From Mixta sp. Marseille-Q2659 (lineage in GTDB: Bacteria > Pseudomonadota > Gammaproteobacteria > Enterobacterales > Enterobacteriaceae): 64,000 nt of DNA. The stretch is from NCBI RefSeq assembly GCF_940807255.1, contig NZ_CALNWY010000001.1, positions 248,001 through 312,000 of the forward strand, in the 5' to 3' direction. This document shows positions 1 through 9,916 of this stretch, piece after piece. Every line of letters begins with the position of its first letter. The first letter of the stretch is position 1. Below the pieces are notes generated by a model that saw only the letters and a program-made list of their open reading frames with translations, was not told where the DNA came from and ran no database searches. The position numbers and the translations under genes were made by a program.

Positions 1-473
1 GCATTGAAGAGCATGATAAACCCGGCTTTCTTGATGCAGCACGCCTTAAGGCGGAGAACGTACCGCGTGGCCCGTGGTTTCAGCAGTTGAAGCAGGGCGC
101 AACCGTCACGCTGGAAGATGGGCGGGTGATTAACGGCAGCGACTATCTTGGCCCGGCCACACCGGGGAAAAAGCTGGCGATTTTTGGCGATACCGCGCCA
201 ACGCCGACGGCGCTGGCGCTGGCGGCAGAGGTGGATGTGATGGTGCATGAAACTACGCTGGAGGCGGCGATGGAGGAGAAGGCCAACGGTCGCGGCCATT
301 CCACGACTGTGCAGGCGGCCACCGTAGCTAAAGCGGCACGCGCGAAACGCTTAATCGCCACGCACTTTAGTTCGCGTTATCGCTTTGAGGATATGCCGCG
401 CCTGCTGGCTGAGTGTCAGGCGATATTTCCTGCCACCGAGCTGGCGCGGGATTTCGCTACCTTTGATATTTAA
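1..473 (+). CDS. rnz: Ribonuclease Z, C-terminal part (5' end outside window)
   Basis: The frame is open from the window edge (codons begin at base 3) to the TAA at 471-473, giving about 156 C-terminal residues. Zn-dependent beta-lactamase-fold tRNA 3'-processing/phosphodiesterase family (RNase Z/ElaC). Visible family features are FGDTAPT (metal-ligand Asp motif), [14 protein letters not shown] and THFSSRY (late metal-ligand His). The internal TTG at 87 is not a start, because the upstream codons continue the homology. Followed by convergent rlmJ 24 bp away. Confidence 0.93.
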   Translation, partial: IEEHDKPGFLDAARLKAENVPRGPWFQQLKQGATVTLEDGRVINGSDYLGPATPGKKLAIFGDTAPTPTALALAAEVDVMVHETTLEAAMEEKANGRGHSTTVQAATVAKAARAKRLIATHFSSRYRFEDMPRLLAECQAIFPATELARDFATFDI

Positions 474-497
474 AAACGGGCAGCTTTGCCCGTTAGC

Positions 498-1340
498 TTA
501 TTCCGGTACGATCCAGTTGACGCTGGTGTGGCCGGTGCCAGCCGGCACCAGCACGCGGTGCAGCCAGGGCAGCAGGTCGCGCATCTGCTGTTCCAGTTTC
601 CACGGCGGGTTAATGACGATCATGCCGGATCCGGTCATGCCGAAACGATCGCTGTCGGGCAGTACTGACAGCTCGATTTGCAGAATACGGCGGATGCCGG
701 TGGCTTCCAGATCGTTAATCATGCGCTTAATCTGCTGGCGCAGCACCACCGGATACCAGAGCGCGAACACACCGGTTCCGAAACGGCGATAACCTTCCTG
801 AATGCCTTTTACCACCGCCTGATAATCGCTTTTCATCTCATAAGGCGGATCGATCAGAATCAGACCACGACGCGAAGGCGGCGGCAGTTTTGCTTTTAGC
901 TGTTGATAACCGTCGGCGCGCGCCAGGCGGGCACGGCTGTCTTTCTGAAACTCGCTGCGCAACAGCGGAAAATCGCTGGAATGCAGCTCCGTCAGCTCCA
1001 GCTTATCGTCTTCACGCAGCAGGTGACGGGCGATCAGCGGCGAGCCTGGATAATAGCGCAGATTCGGGCCGTGATTCAGTGCCTTAACGCAGCTGATATA
1101 GGGCGCCAGCTCTGCCGGCAGATCGTCCTGCTGCCAGACGCGGGCGATCCCTTCCAGATATTCACCGGTACGCTCCGCATGTTCGCCGCTCAGCAAATAA
1201 CGGCCTGCGCCAGCATGCGTATCCAGGTAAAGAAAGGGTTTTTCTTTCTCTTTTAGCGCGGTGATGATCAGGCTTTGTACGGTGTGCTTCAGCACATCCG
1301 CATGGTTGCCAGCGTGAAAACTGTGACGGTAACTAAGCAT
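498..1340 (-). CDS. rlmJ: 23S rRNA (adenine-2030-N6)-methyltransferase RlmJ
   Basis: 280 residues, the usual length. It begins MLSYRHSFHAGNHADVLKH, characteristic of RlmJ (YhiR). The catalytic N6-adenine methyltransferase motif DPPY is in LILIDPPYE (about residue 165). It methylates A2030 of 23S rRNA using S-adenosylmethionine. ATG start at 1340. As in E. coli it lies in the rlmJ-prlC-rsmJ-usp neighbourhood; here a CPBP-family gene is inserted between rlmJ and prlC. Confidence 0.96.
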   Translation of the reverse strand: MLSYRHSFHAGNHADVLKHTVQSLIITALKEKEKPFLYLDTHAGAGRYLLSGEHAERTGEYLEGIARVWQQDDLPAELAPYISCVKALNHGPNLRYYPGSPLIARHLLREDDKLELTELHSSDFPLLRSEFQKDSRARLARADGYQQLKAKLPPPSRRGLILIDPPYEMKSDYQAVVKGIQEGYRRFGTGVFALWYPVVLRQQIKRMINDLEATGIRRILQIELSVLPDSDRFGMTGSGMIVINPPWKLEQQMRDLLPWLHRVLVPAGTGHTSVNWIVPE

Positions 1341-1376
1341 ATAAACAATGTATCCGGTGATGCCTGATGAAATGAG

Positions 1377-1398
1377 GCCGGGGCAGGAACGCCCCGGC
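1377..1398 (-). terminator. Hairpin downstream of the CPBP gene
   Basis: Perfect 8-bp stem GCCGGGGC/GCCCCGGC with a 6-nt loop, in the gap between rlmJ and the CPBP gene. No T tract follows on either strand, so termination is not certain; it may be a transcript-stabilising hairpin. Confidence 0.45.
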
Positions 1399-1442
1399 GG
1401 AAACTGTCGCTAGTATAGCTGGACGCCGCTGAAAATACCCGA

Positions 1443-2258
1443 TTAGCGTTGCAGCACCGGATAAGTGAATAGCAGCAGATGCGTCAGGTTAAAGGCGAAA
1501 TGGATTAGCGTGGCAACCCACAGCCGTCCGCTCCATTGCCAGGCGAGACCGTAAACCAGTCCGGCCAGCGTAGCGAAGAAGATCAGCAGCGGGCCGCCCG
1601 CGAAGTGCGCCAGGCCGAAAAGCAGGGCGGCGATCGCAAGGCCAGGCCAGCGTCCCAGCCACTGGCTCAGCCGCTGCTGAAGCCAGGCGCGAAACAGCGC
1701 TTCTTCCGCCAGCGAAACGAAAAACAGGTTCGCCAGCATAAACTCGCCCAGCCAGGCGGGTGCGTGCGGCTCGATGCGCAGCCCGCCCGCCAGCGTTGCC
1801 AGCAGCAACAGCGCCGGAATCGCGGCGATTAATGCAGGCCAGGCCAGTTTTGAGCGCGGCGGCGAAGCGGGCGCCTGCACCAGCGTCGGCAGGCAGGCCA
1901 GCAAGATGAAAGGCACCAGCGCTTTATCCAGGTTGTAGTAGAAGGTAAACGGCGCGCTGAGCGGGCCTGCCTGCTCTTTGATTACAATTGGCAGGTTATG
2001 AAAGCCGGGCGCGAGGTGCAGCGTTAACGCCACGGCGCCAGCAACCAGCACCGCTTCCAGCAGCGGCATCAGGCGAGCATGATGCGCGTAATGGCTGCGC
2101 ATCAGCGCCGCCAGCGCCAGCACGGCTAACAGTAATAAACCGGGCCACAATAGCGTCTGTTGCCAGAGCGCCAGCGCGAGAGCGACCAGTAATAACGGTT
2201 TCGCCGCCGGTCGGAAAAAGAGCAGCGACAGCAGCGCTGCCGCCAGTAAATACCACAT
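1443..2258 (-). CDS. CPBP-family intramembrane metalloprotease
   Basis: 271 residues, very hydrophobic, with several predicted membrane helices. The family's glutamate motif EEALFRAWLQQ lies about residue 186, and the later histidine motif LFGLAHFAGG about residue 214. These correspond to the EExxxR and FxxxH motifs of CPBP (Abi/CAAX-like) proteases. Substrate unknown. ATG at 2258, with a purine-rich AAGGAAG upstream at wide spacing. It is not part of the E. coli order at this locus. Distinct from type II CAAX processing enzymes of eukaryotes; only the family is assigned. Confidence 0.8.
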   Translation of the reverse strand: MWYLLAAALLSLLFFRPAAKPLLLVALALALWQQTLLWPGLLLLAVLALAALMRSHYAHHARLMPLLEAVLVAGAVALTLHLAPGFHNLPIVIKEQAGPLSAPFTFYYNLDKALVPFILLACLPTLVQAPASPPRSKLAWPALIAAIPALLLLATLAGGLRIEPHAPAWLGEFMLANLFFVSLAEEALFRAWLQQRLSQWLGRWPGLAIAALLFGLAHFAGGPLLIFFATLAGLVYGLAWQWSGRLWVATLIHFAFNLTHLLLFTYPVLQR

Positions 2259-2432
2259 AATGTTTTCTTCCTTAAACCTCAGAAATCAACAGGCTGCGGA
2301 TCATAGCAAACCCGTCAAAGCAGATCAGTATCGCGAAAGCGCTGTGCGTCCCCATTGATTTTCGGGCTGCTTAACCGCATGTTAGTGAGATTGCGCCCGT
2401 GCGCGCCCACATCAAACTTAAAGGACTGCGCG

Positions 2433-4474
2433 ATGACCAATCCATTATTAACGCCATTTACTCTTCCTCCTTTCTCCGCCATTCAGCCGGAACACGTGGT
2501 GCCCGCCGTTGAGCAGGCGTTGAAGGCGTGTCGTGAGACGGTAGAAAAGGTGGTGGCGCAGGGCGCCCCTCACAGCTGGGACAATCTGTGCCAGCCACTG
2601 GCGGAGGTGGACGATCGCCTGGGCCGTATTTTCTCGCCGGTCAGCCACCTGAACTCGGTAAAAAACAGCCCGGAACTGCGTCAGGCTTATGAGCAGACGC
2701 TGCCGTTGCTGTCGGAATACAGTACCTGGGTGGGCCAGCATGAAGGGCTGTATCAGGCCTATCGCAACCTGAAAGAGGGCGATAATTACGCGCAGCTGAG
2801 CCTGGCGCAGAAAAAAGCAGTGGATAACGCGCTGCGTGATTTCGAGCTATCGGGCATCGGCCTGCCGAAAGAAAAACAGCAGCGCTACGGTGAAATCGCC
2901 GCGCGCCTGTCTGAGCTGGGCTCAACCTACAGCAACAACGTGCTGGACGCCACCATGGGCTGGAGCAAGCTGATCGCCGACGAAAACGAGCTGGCCGGTA
3001 TGCCGGAAAGCGCGCTGGCGGCGGCAAAAGCTCAGGCGGAAGCCAAAGGTCAGGAAGGCTGGCTGTTAACGCTGGATATTCCCAGCTATCTGCCGGTAAT
3101 GACCTACTGCGATAACCAGGCGCTGCGCGAAGAGATGTATCGTGCTTACTCAACGCGCGCCTCCGATCAGGGACCGAACGCCGGTAAATGGGATAACGGC
3201 CCGATCATGGCCGAGGAGCTGGCGCTGCGTCATGAGCTGGCGCAACTACTGGGCTTCGATTCGTATGCCCATAAATCGCTGGCGACCAAAATGGCGCAAA
3301 GCCCGTCTCAGGTGATCGACTTCCTGACCGATCTGGCGCAGCGCGCCCGTCCGCAGGCGGAAAAAGAGCTGGAGCGTTTGCGCGCCTTTGCCAAACAGCA
3401 GCACGGCGTGGATGAGCTGCAGCCCTGGGATATTACTTACTACGGCGAAAAGCAGAAGCAGCATCTGTACGCCATCAGCGATGAGCAGCTGCGCCCATAC
3501 TTCCCGGAAGAGCGCGCGGTTAACGGCCTGTTTGAAGTAGTAAAACGCATTTACGGCATCAGCGCCAAAGAGCGGAAAGATGTTGATGTCTGGCATCCCG
3601 AGGTGCGCTTCTTCGATCTGTATGACGAAAGCGGCGAACTGCGCGGCAGCTTCTATCTGGATCTTTACGCGCGTGAAAACAAACGCGGCGGCGCCTGGAT
3701 GGATGACTGCGTCGGCATGATGCGCAAAGCGGACGGCAGCCTGCAAAAACCGGTCGCCTACCTGACCTGTAACTTTAACCGTCCGGTGAACGGCAAACCG
3801 GCGCTGTTTACCCATGACGAAGTGACCACGCTGTTCCATGAATTCGGTCACGGCCTGCATCATATGCTGACGCGCGTCGATGTTCCGGGCGTATCCGGCA
3901 TCAGCGGTGTGCCGTGGGATGCGGTCGAGCTGCCGAGTCAGTTTATGGAAAACTGGTGCTGGGAGCCGGAAGCGCTGGCGTTTATCTCTGGTCACTACGA
4001 GACCGGCGAGCCGCTACCGCAGGAGCTGCTGGATAAAATGCTGGCGGCGAAAAACTATCAGGCGGCGTTGTTTATCCTGCGTCAGCTGGAGTTTGGCCTG
4101 TTCGATTTCCGTCTGCACACCGAGTTCGATCCTGCCAAAGGCGCGCAGATTCTGGAACCCTCGCCGAGGTGAAAAAGCTGGTCGCCGTGGTGCCGAGTCC
4201 GTCCTGGGGCCGTTTTCCGCACGCCTTCAGCCATATTTTCGCGGGCGGCTATGCGGCGGGCTACTACAGCTATCTGTGGGCCGATGTGCTGGCAGCGGAT
4301 GCGTACTCCCGCTTTGAAGAGGAAGGGATTTTCAACCGCGAAACCGGGCAGTCCTTCCTCGATAACATCCTGACGCGCGGCGGTTCCGAAGAGCCGATGG
4401 AGCTGTTTAAACGCTTCCGTGGCCGTGAGCCGCAGCTGGATGCGATGCTGGAACACTACGGTATTCAGGGATAA
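2433..4474 (+). pseudogene. prlC: Oligopeptidase A (M3 metallopeptidase) with a one-base frameshift
   Basis: Start ATG at 2433 (MTNPLLTPFTLPPF). The first frame runs to a TGA at 4170-4172; the rest of the protein (from EVKKLVAVVPSPSWGRF) continues in the next frame to 4474. Restoring one A in GGAACCC near 4155 rebuilds the expected ETLAEVKKL and gives exactly 680 residues, the E. coli length. The zinc motif HEFGHGLHH is intact in the first part. The break removes about the last 100 residues, including the conserved AGYYSYLWADVLAADA region needed for the M3 fold. OpdA degrades signal peptides and other oligopeptides in the cytoplasm. The break is either a true pseudogene lesion or an A-run sequencing error. 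Confidence 0.9.
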
Positions 4475-4482
4475 CGGCAGGC

Positions 4483-5235
4483 GTGAAAATAGCGTTAGTT
4501 GATGAATCAGGCACCGGAGACGGTGCCTTATCTGTTTTAGCCGCCCGCTGGGGGCTGGAGCAAAATGAACAGTCGGTGATGGCGCTGGTGATGACGCCAA
4601 CGCATCTGGAATTGCGTAAGCGCGATGAGCCGAAGCTGGGCGGAATCTGGGTCGATTTTGTTGGCGGCGCGATGGCGCACCGGCGTCGTTTCGGCGGCGG
4701 GCGCGGCGAAGCGGTAGCCAAAGCGGTCGGCATTAAGAGCGGTTATCTGCCTGACGTGGTGGATGCAACCGCCGGGCTGGGGCGCGATGCCTTTGTACTG
4801 GCGGCGATTGGCTGCCGCGTACGGATGCTGGAACGGCACCCGGTGGTGGCGGCACTGCTGGATGACGGACTGCAGCGCGGCTATCAGGATGCGGAGATTG
4901 GCGGCTGGCTACGTGAACGTCTGACGCTGCTGCACGCCTCCAGCCTGACGGCGCTGGAGTCGATTGCGCCCGCGCCGGACGTGGTTTATCTCGATCCGAT
5001 GTATCCGCATCGTCAGAAAAGCGCGCTGGTTAAGAAAGAGATGCGGGTGTTTCAGTCGCTGGTGGGCGCGGATATGGATGCGGACGGGCTGCTGCTGCCT
5101 GCGCGCAGACTGGCGAAAAAACGGGTGGTGGTGAAGCGCCCGGACTATGCGCCGCCGCTGGCGGATGTGGCGACGCAGTCAGCGGTCACAACCAAAAGCC
5201 ATCGCTTCGATATCTATCCGCCGCTGTCGGCCTGA
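4483..5235 (+). CDS. rsmJ: 16S rRNA (guanine-1516-N2)-methyltransferase RsmJ
   Basis: 250 residues, identical in length to E. coli RsmJ (YhiQ). GTG start at 4483 gives [20 protein letters not shown], matching the family N-terminus. The SAM-binding motif is [14 protein letters not shown] (about residue 90) and the catalytic-loop motif is YLDPMYPH (about residue 168). It starts 8 bp after prlC, so the two are probably co-transcribed, as in E. coli. Confidence 0.96.
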   Translation: MKIALVDESGTGDGALSVLAARWGLEQNEQSVMALVMTPTHLELRKRDEPKLGGIWVDFVGGAMAHRRRFGGGRGEAVAKAVGIKSGYLPDVVDATAGLGRDAFVLAAIGCRVRMLERHPVVAALLDDGLQRGYQDAEIGGWLRERLTLLHASSLTALESIAPAPDVVYLDPMYPHRQKSALVKKEMRVFQSLVGADMDADGLLLPARRLAKKRVVVKRPDYAPPLADVATQSAVTTKSHRFDIYPPLSA

Positions 5236-5251
5236 GAGCATAAATGTCATA

Positions 5252-5290
5252 TTTGCCAGGGGAAACCGTCTTCCAACGTGCCCTGGCAAA
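5252..5290. repeat. 10-bp inverted repeat with 19-nt loop
   Basis: TTTGCCAGGG and its exact reverse complement CCCTGGCAAA, 16 bp after the rsmJ stop. It could terminate or stabilise the prlC-rsmJ transcript. A further CCCTGGCAAC occurs just downstream at about 5336. No clear T tract. Confidence 0.5.
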
Positions 5291-5414
5291 ATAGCTCTCC
5301 ATTTAAAGTCAACCGACTGAAAACTCTACTCTTACCCTGGCAACAGTTTCCCAGCCCAAAGAGCAACTAGCTGAAGAACGTCACTCTTTATTCTGACAAA
5401 CGGACTCTCAACGT

Positions 5415-5536
5415 AAAGCGCAGGGTGTGCAGGCAGAAGAGTAAAGCGGCCCGCGCCAGGGATGGCGCGGGCCGAGCTGCCAGGGATGGCATGTTTTGCG
5501 TCTTTACGATCGGCCTGCACTCCCTGCGCAGGCACC
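5415..5536 (+). repeat. Dispersed repeat, copy A
   Basis: About 122 bp that matches, in inverted orientation, a segment at 40114-40234. Shared blocks are CAGGCAGAAGAGTAAAGCGG, a strong hairpin GGCCCGCGCC-agggat-GGCGCGGGCC, and TTTTGCGTCTTTACGATCGG followed by CCTG. No open reading frame is shared. It is not an ERIC or classical REP sequence as I know them. Confidence 0.8.
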
Positions 5537-5592
5537 GTGTTGTTAACTCAGAACTTGCTGACAACGCCTGACGCCTTTGCCTGCACGTCCGG

Positions 5593-5636
5593 CGCTTTTA
5601 GCGTTTCCTGTTGCCGCTTTTAGCTTTTTCCGTTGC
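5593..5636 (+). repeat. Imperfect tandem duplication of a 22-bp unit
   Basis: Two adjacent 22-bp units (5593-5614 and 5615-5636), both of the form CGCTTTTAG...TTGC, differing at only a few positions. Located 46 bp before the end of uspA. No function assigned. Confidence 0.6.
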
Positions 5637-5682
5637 CCGCAACCCGGCACGTTCTAAGCTGACCAGCGCTTTGCGTCAGACG

Positions 5683-6120
5683 TTACTCTTCATCCTCATC
5701 GCGCAGCGGCACAATCAGCATATCGATATGCACCGTATTGATTAGCTGGCGAGCTGACGACATCAGCTTGCTCCAGAAATCCTGATGATGACCGCACACC
5801 ACCAAATCCACGTCATACTTCTTAATCGCTTCAACCAGCACCTGTGCCAGGTCGCCGCTGCCGCTCAGCGTTTCGCTAACCGGATAGCCCGCGCCCTGCG
5901 ACAGTTCGGTCAGCGCATGGTGCGTTTCCTCGGAAATGCGCTTCTGCATATCGCCGAGGTTAACGTCAATCAGGCCGGTATAGAGATCGGAATAATTCAC
6001 GTCGACATGAATCAACGAAATTTTGGCATCGTAAGGACGCGCCAGCGAAACCGCTTTTTCAACCAGCAGTTTACTTTCCGGCGAAAGATCAACGGCAATC
6101 AGAATATGTTTATAAGCCAT
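5683..6120 (-). CDS. uspA: Universal stress protein A
   Basis: 145 residues (one more Glu at the C-terminus than E. coli's 144). It begins [17 protein letters not shown] and contains [19 protein letters not shown] and [19 protein letters not shown], nearly identical to E. coli UspA. The start at 6120 is preferred over the upstream codon at 6144 because it matches the family and has a GGAAGGAG ribosome site just upstream. Cytoplasmic, induced on growth arrest. Divergent from uspB, as in E. coli. Confidence 0.97.
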   Translation of the reverse strand: MAYKHILIAVDLSPESKLLVEKAVSLARPYDAKISLIHVDVNYSDLYTGLIDVNLGDMQKRISEETHHALTELSQGAGYPVSETLSGSGDLAQVLVEAIKKYDVDLVVCGHHQDFWSKLMSSARQLINTVHIDMLIVPLRDEDEE

Positions 6121-6437
6121 GACGGAACTCCTTCCATGTGTCACACAGTGTCAGTATAGCGCCAGTTGTTAACAAATGGGCCTCCGGCAAGCCCGCTTTG
6201 CGAGCCGGATCAAGGAGTGTTTTACCCGCTTTTCGTCCGTAATGAAAATTGAAGCTGGAAAAAATTTAAACACATCTCCTACACTAAATCGTAACGATCC
6301 CGCTTTGACGGGACGCCGCCCGTTTTTATGCAAAAATAATTCAGACCGGTTCTGTAGTGGTGAGCGAGCCATCGTGGGGCGCATTCAGCGTAACCCCGCC
6401 GGGCGCGCTGCTGCGGCCGTCAGCCGGGAGGAGACAT
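6121..6437. promoter_or_regulatory. uspA-uspB divergent intergenic region with sigma-S-like -10
   Basis: 317 bp between divergent stress genes. On the + strand, CTACACT at 6279-6285 matches the extended sigma-S -10 pattern (CTAYACT) and would serve uspB, which is RpoS-dependent in E. coli. No gene seen in this interval. Confidence 0.5.
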
Positions 6438-6773
6438 ATGATTAGCACCATCGCGCTTTTCTGGGCTTTATGTGTGGTTTGTTTGGTAAATATGGCGCGT
6501 TATTTTTCATCGCTGCGGGCGTTATTGATCGTGCTACGCGGATGCGATCCCTTGCTCTATCAATATGTCGACGGCGCTGGATTTTTTACTGCGCACGGCC
6601 AGCCGAGTAAACAGGTCAGGCTGGTTCGCTATATCTGGAAACGGTACTACCTGGATCATCATGACGAGGAATTTATCCGCCGCTGTGAGCGTGTGCGCGG
6701 ACAGTTTGTTCTGACCAGCGCGTTATGTGGCATGGTGGTAATCAGTCTGGTGGGGCTGGCGATCTGGCATTAA
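6438..6773 (+). CDS. uspB: Universal stress protein B
   Basis: 111 residues, the E. coli length. It begins [15 protein letters not shown]; an N-terminal membrane helix is followed by YFSSLRALL and YQYVDG, and a second helix lies at the C-terminus, ending [11 protein letters not shown] at 6438 is preceded by GGGAGGAGA. The upstream in-frame start at 6357 is rejected because it lies outside the conserved protein. Inner-membrane protein linked to ethanol and stationary-phase survival in E. coli. Confidence 0.96.
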   Translation: MISTIALFWALCVVCLVNMARYFSSLRALLIVLRGCDPLLYQYVDGAGFFTAHGQPSKQVRLVRYIWKRYYLDHHDEEFIRRCERVRGQFVLTSALCGMVVISLVGLAIWH

Positions 6774-6784
6774 GCGCTAAAAAA

Positions 6785-6808
6785 ACGGGCCGGTATTACC
6801 CGGCCCGT
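6785..6808 (-). terminator. Rho-independent terminator of pitA
   Basis: Stem ACGGGCCG/CGGCCCGT with an 8-nt loop; on the minus strand it is followed by TTTTTT. It lies between the convergent uspB and pitA genes. Confidence 0.8.
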
Positions 6809-6815
6809 AGCGACA

Positions 6816-8315
6816 TCAGATCAGCTGTAGCGCTACCCAGTAGAGGCAGCCGGAGAGCAGAATGGAAATCGGCAGCGTAAAGATCCAGGCCAGCGCGATG
6901 CTTTTAATCGTGCGGCTCTGAACGCCGCCGCCATCGACCAGCATGGTGCCGGCCACCGATGACGACAGGATATGCGTCGTGGAAACCGGCATGCCGGTAT
7001 AGCTGGCAACGCCAATCGATACGGCAGCAGTGACCTGCGCCGACATGCCCTGCGCATAGGTCATGCCTTTCTTACCGATCTTCTCGCCGATAGTAGTAGC
7101 GACACGACGCCAGCCCACCATGGTACCGAGCGACAGCGCCAGCGCCACGGCAATGATAATCCAGACCGGCGCATACTCGACGGTATTCAGCAGATCGCTT
7201 TTCAGCTCGCCGAGGAAACGCTTATCTTCATTGCTGGTATCCGGCATTTTGGCCGCTTTCTCAGCGGTGTCGGAGATGCAGAGCAGCAAACGACGCAGGT
7301 GGCTGCGCTGTTCCACGCTCAGCGCGTCGTAACCGGAAAGGTTATTCAGCATCTGCTGCGCATGGTTAATGGCGATTAGCGCGCGCGAACTGTCGCAGTG
7401 AAACTCTTTCGGCGCGGAAGCCACTTCATCCGGCGTCGGCAGCGCCGGTGGTGCCAGCTCAACCACCTGCTGTAGCGTCTTACCATGCTGGCTGTAATAC
7501 TGCTCCAGATGGTTAACCGCATCACGCGTACGGGTAATGTCGTAGCCGGAGGCGTTCATATTAATCACGAAGCCTGCGGGCGCGACGCCGATCAGCACCA
7601 GCATAATCAGACCGATGCCTTTCTGGCCATCGTTCGCACCGTGGGAATAGCTAACGCCGATAGCGGAAACAATCAGCGCGATACGCGTCCAGAACGGCGG
7701 CTTTTTCTTGCCGTCTTCTTTTTCACGATCGGCAGGCGTCATATGAATACGACGGCGCTTTTTGGTGCCGCTCCAGTAGCGACGCAGCAGGAAGATCAAG
7801 CCGCCCGCGACCACCAGGCCGATAATCGGCGACAGAATCAGCGAAGCGAAGATGCTGATCATTTTCGGGATATTGAGCGCATCGACGACAGAGGTGCCGT
7901 TAACCAAAGCATTGGTCAGGCCGATACCGATAATCGCGCCGATAAGCGTATGGGAGCTGGACGCGGGTAAACCAAAATACCAGGTTCCCAGGTTCCAGAT
8001 AATAGCGGCGAGCAGCATGGAGAAGACCATGGCTAACCCGTGCGCCGATCCGACATTCAACAGCAGGTCGGTAGGAAGCAAATGGACAATGGCATAAGCA
8101 ACGCTTAAACCACCTAACAGCACACCAAAAAAGTTAAACACCCCGGCCATCACGACGGCCAGTTGCGCACGCATCGCACGCGTATAAATCACGGTTGCTA
8201 CCGCATTCGCCGTATCGTGGAAGCCGTTAATCGCTTCGTAGAACAGGACAAATAGCAGAGCAAGTACTAATAACAGGCCGGTATGAAAGTCGAGACCAGC
8301 AAACAGATGTAGCAT
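6816..8315 (-). CDS. pitA: Low-affinity inorganic phosphate transporter PitA
   Basis: 499 residues, the E. coli length, when started at the ATG at 8315 ([16 protein letters not shown]). The two inverted PHO4-family signatures are [18 protein letters not shown] and [16 protein letters not shown], with a second half containing [18 protein letters not shown]. About ten membrane helices surround a central hydrophilic loop. It imports metal-phosphate complexes with protons. The 17 upstream in-frame codons do not match the family. Confidence 0.96.
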   Translation of the reverse strand: MLHLFAGLDFHTGLLLVLALLFVLFYEAINGFHDTANAVATVIYTRAMRAQLAVVMAGVFNFFGVLLGGLSVAYAIVHLLPTDLLLNVGSAHGLAMVFSMLLAAIIWNLGTWYFGLPASSSHTLIGAIIGIGLTNALVNGTSVVDALNIPKMISIFASLILSPIIGLVVAGGLIFLLRRYWSGTKKRRRIHMTPADREKEDGKKKPPFWTRIALIVSAIGVSYSHGANDGQKGIGLIMLVLIGVAPAGFVINMNASGYDITRTRDAVNHLEQYYSQHGKTLQQVVELAPPALPTPDEVASAPKEFHCDSSRALIAINHAQQMLNNLSGYDALSVEQRSHLRRLLLCISDTAEKAAKMPDTSNEDKRFLGELKSDLLNTVEYAPVWIIIAVALALSLGTMVGWRRVATTIGEKIGKKGMTYAQGMSAQVTAAVSIGVASYTGMPVSTTHILSSSVAGTMLVDGGGVQSRTIKSIALAWIFTLPISILLSGCLYWVALQLI

Positions 8316-8557
8316 AAGCGTTACGCCATTTTCGGGGACATGAACGCGGCGCATTATCAGCGACAAACCGCGCCGGGGGAAAGAAAAATATAGACTTTTT
8401 TTGCCTTAAAAGTGTAAAACGCGCGTCATCAGACAGGAAAAAAGCCAATAAATCCGTTAGTTACATTATGTTACTTTCCCACTAATCTTGTTACGCTGGC
8501 TTGCCTCTGAACGCCCTGGTACAATCGCGGTTTTTGCCCCGTCGGCAGGAGTGAGCA

Positions 8558-9742
8558 GTGGAAAAGTATGACGTTATCATTATTGGCGCAGGCGCCGCCG
8601 GGCTGTTTTGCGCGGCTCAGGCTGGTCAACGCGGAAAACGCGTTCTGCTGCTGGATAACGGCAAGAAACCGGGCCGCAAAATCCTGATGTCCGGCGGCGG
8701 GCGCTGTAACTTCACCAATCTTTATACCGAACCGGCAGCTTACCTTTCGCATAATCCGCATTTTTGTAAGTCGGCGCTGGCGCGCTATACCCAGTGGGAC
8801 TTCATCGGGCTGGTCAATCAGTATGGCATCGCGTATCACGAGAAAACCCTCGGCCAGCTGTTTTGTGATGAGTCGGCGCAGCAAATTGTCGATCTGCTGA
8901 TGGCGGAGTGTGAGAAAGGGCAGGTAACGCTGCGGCTGCGCAGCGAAGTGCTGGCGGTCAGTCGTGAAGAGGCGGGCTGGCTGGTAAAACTGAACGGCGC
9001 AGAGGTGCTGGCGGAAAAACTGGTTATCGCCAGCGGTGGACTATCGATGCCGGGCCTGGGCGCATCGCCGTTCGGCTATCGCCTGGCGGAACAGTTTGGC
9101 CTGCGGGTTTATCCGACGCGTGCGGCGCTGGTGCCCTTTACGCTGCATAAGCCGCTGCTGGAACAGCTGCAAACGCTGTCCGGCGTTTCGCTGCCAACGG
9201 TAATTGAAGCGGAGAACGGTAAGCGCTTCAAAGAGGCGATGCTGTTTACCCATCGTGGCTTGTCCGGGCCGTCGGTGCTGCAAATCTCCAGCTACTGGCA
9301 ACCGGGCGAGTTTGTCACCATCGACCTGTCGCCGGAGTTGGATCTGGAAGCCTTTATTAATGAAGAGCGCCAGGCTCGCCCGAACCAGAGCCTGAAAAAT
9401 ACCCTGGCGAAGCCGCTGCCGAAACGGCTGGTGGAGGTGCTGCAGGCCTTAGGTCTGGTGCCGGAAGTGACGCTCAAACAGCTTAACAGCAAGCAGCAGC
9501 GCGAGCTGACCGACACGCTGCATCGCTGGCGCGTACAGCCCAACGGCACCGAAGGTTACCGCACCGCGGAAGTCACGCTGGGCGGCGTCGATACCACGCA
9601 GCTTTCGTCAAAAACGATGGAAGCGCGCGATGTGCCCGGCCTCTATTTTATCGGCGAAGTGGTGGACGTGACCGGCTGGCTGGGCGGCTATAACTTCCAG
9701 TGGGCCTGGAGTTCCGCCTGGGCCTGTGCGCAGGCGCTCTAA
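8558..9742 (+). CDS. yhiN: FAD-dependent oxidoreductase of the YhiN/HI0933 family
   Basis: 394 residues with GTG start and AGGAG seven bases upstream. The dinucleotide fold is IIIGAGAAGLFCAAQAG at the N-terminus, then the family motif SGGGRCNFTN (about residue 45), and a C-terminal flavin motif GEVVDVTGWLGGYN. The exact reaction is unknown. The gene follows pitA divergently, as in E. coli. Confidence 0.93.
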   Translation: MEKYDVIIIGAGAAGLFCAAQAGQRGKRVLLLDNGKKPGRKILMSGGGRCNFTNLYTEPAAYLSHNPHFCKSALARYTQWDFIGLVNQYGIAYHEKTLGQLFCDESAQQIVDLLMAECEKGQVTLRLRSEVLAVSREEAGWLVKLNGAEVLAEKLVIASGGLSMPGLGASPFGYRLAEQFGLRVYPTRAALVPFTLHKPLLEQLQTLSGVSLPTVIEAENGKRFKEAMLFTHRGLSGPSVLQISSYWQPGEFVTIDLSPELDLEAFINEERQARPNQSLKNTLAKPLPKRLVEVLQALGLVPEVTLKQLNSKQQRELTDTLHRWRVQPNGTEGYRTAEVTLGGVDTTQLSSKTMEARDVPGLYFIGEVVDVTGWLGGYNFQWAWSSAWACAQAL

Positions 9743-9751
9743 ACCTTTCAG

Positions 9752-9769
9752 GGCGAGCCCTCTCTCGCC
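9752..9769 (+). terminator. Hairpin after yhiN
   Basis: GGCGAG/CTCGCC stem just after the yhiN stop, ending in CTTGTT. Modest T content. A second hairpin, CCGCC-tgtt-GGCGG, followed at a distance by seven T, lies near 9851. Confidence 0.5.
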
Positions 9770-9916
9770 TTGTTAATGCCGCCAAACCTTCTCGTTGTGC
9801 ATGATAAAAACGCGCCGTACGCTGATTGCCGGTGAAAGTATTCTGCCGCCTGTTGGCGGTACGCACTTTTTTTCTTCTACGCTTTCTGTTTACCAACGGA
9901 CTGAAGGAGAAACACC

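Larger units (their letters stand above)
5236..5682. other. Gene-free region between rsmJ and uspA
   Basis: 447 bp with no credible gene, at the place occupied by dtpB in E. coli. It holds a long inverted repeat TTTGCCAGGG (5252-5261) / CCCTGGCAAA (5281-5290), a 122-bp dispersed repeat (5415-5536) and a 22-bp imperfect tandem duplication (5593-5636). A 67-codon minus-strand frame here is explained by the repeat. Confidence 0.7.

Noticed and set aside
3246..3995. 249-codon minus-strand frame opposite prlC
   Set aside because: Shadow of the M3 peptidase coding sequence.
5415..5536. CRISPR or ERIC element
   Set aside because: Only two distant inverted copies, no spacer array, and the sequence does not match the ERIC core that I know.
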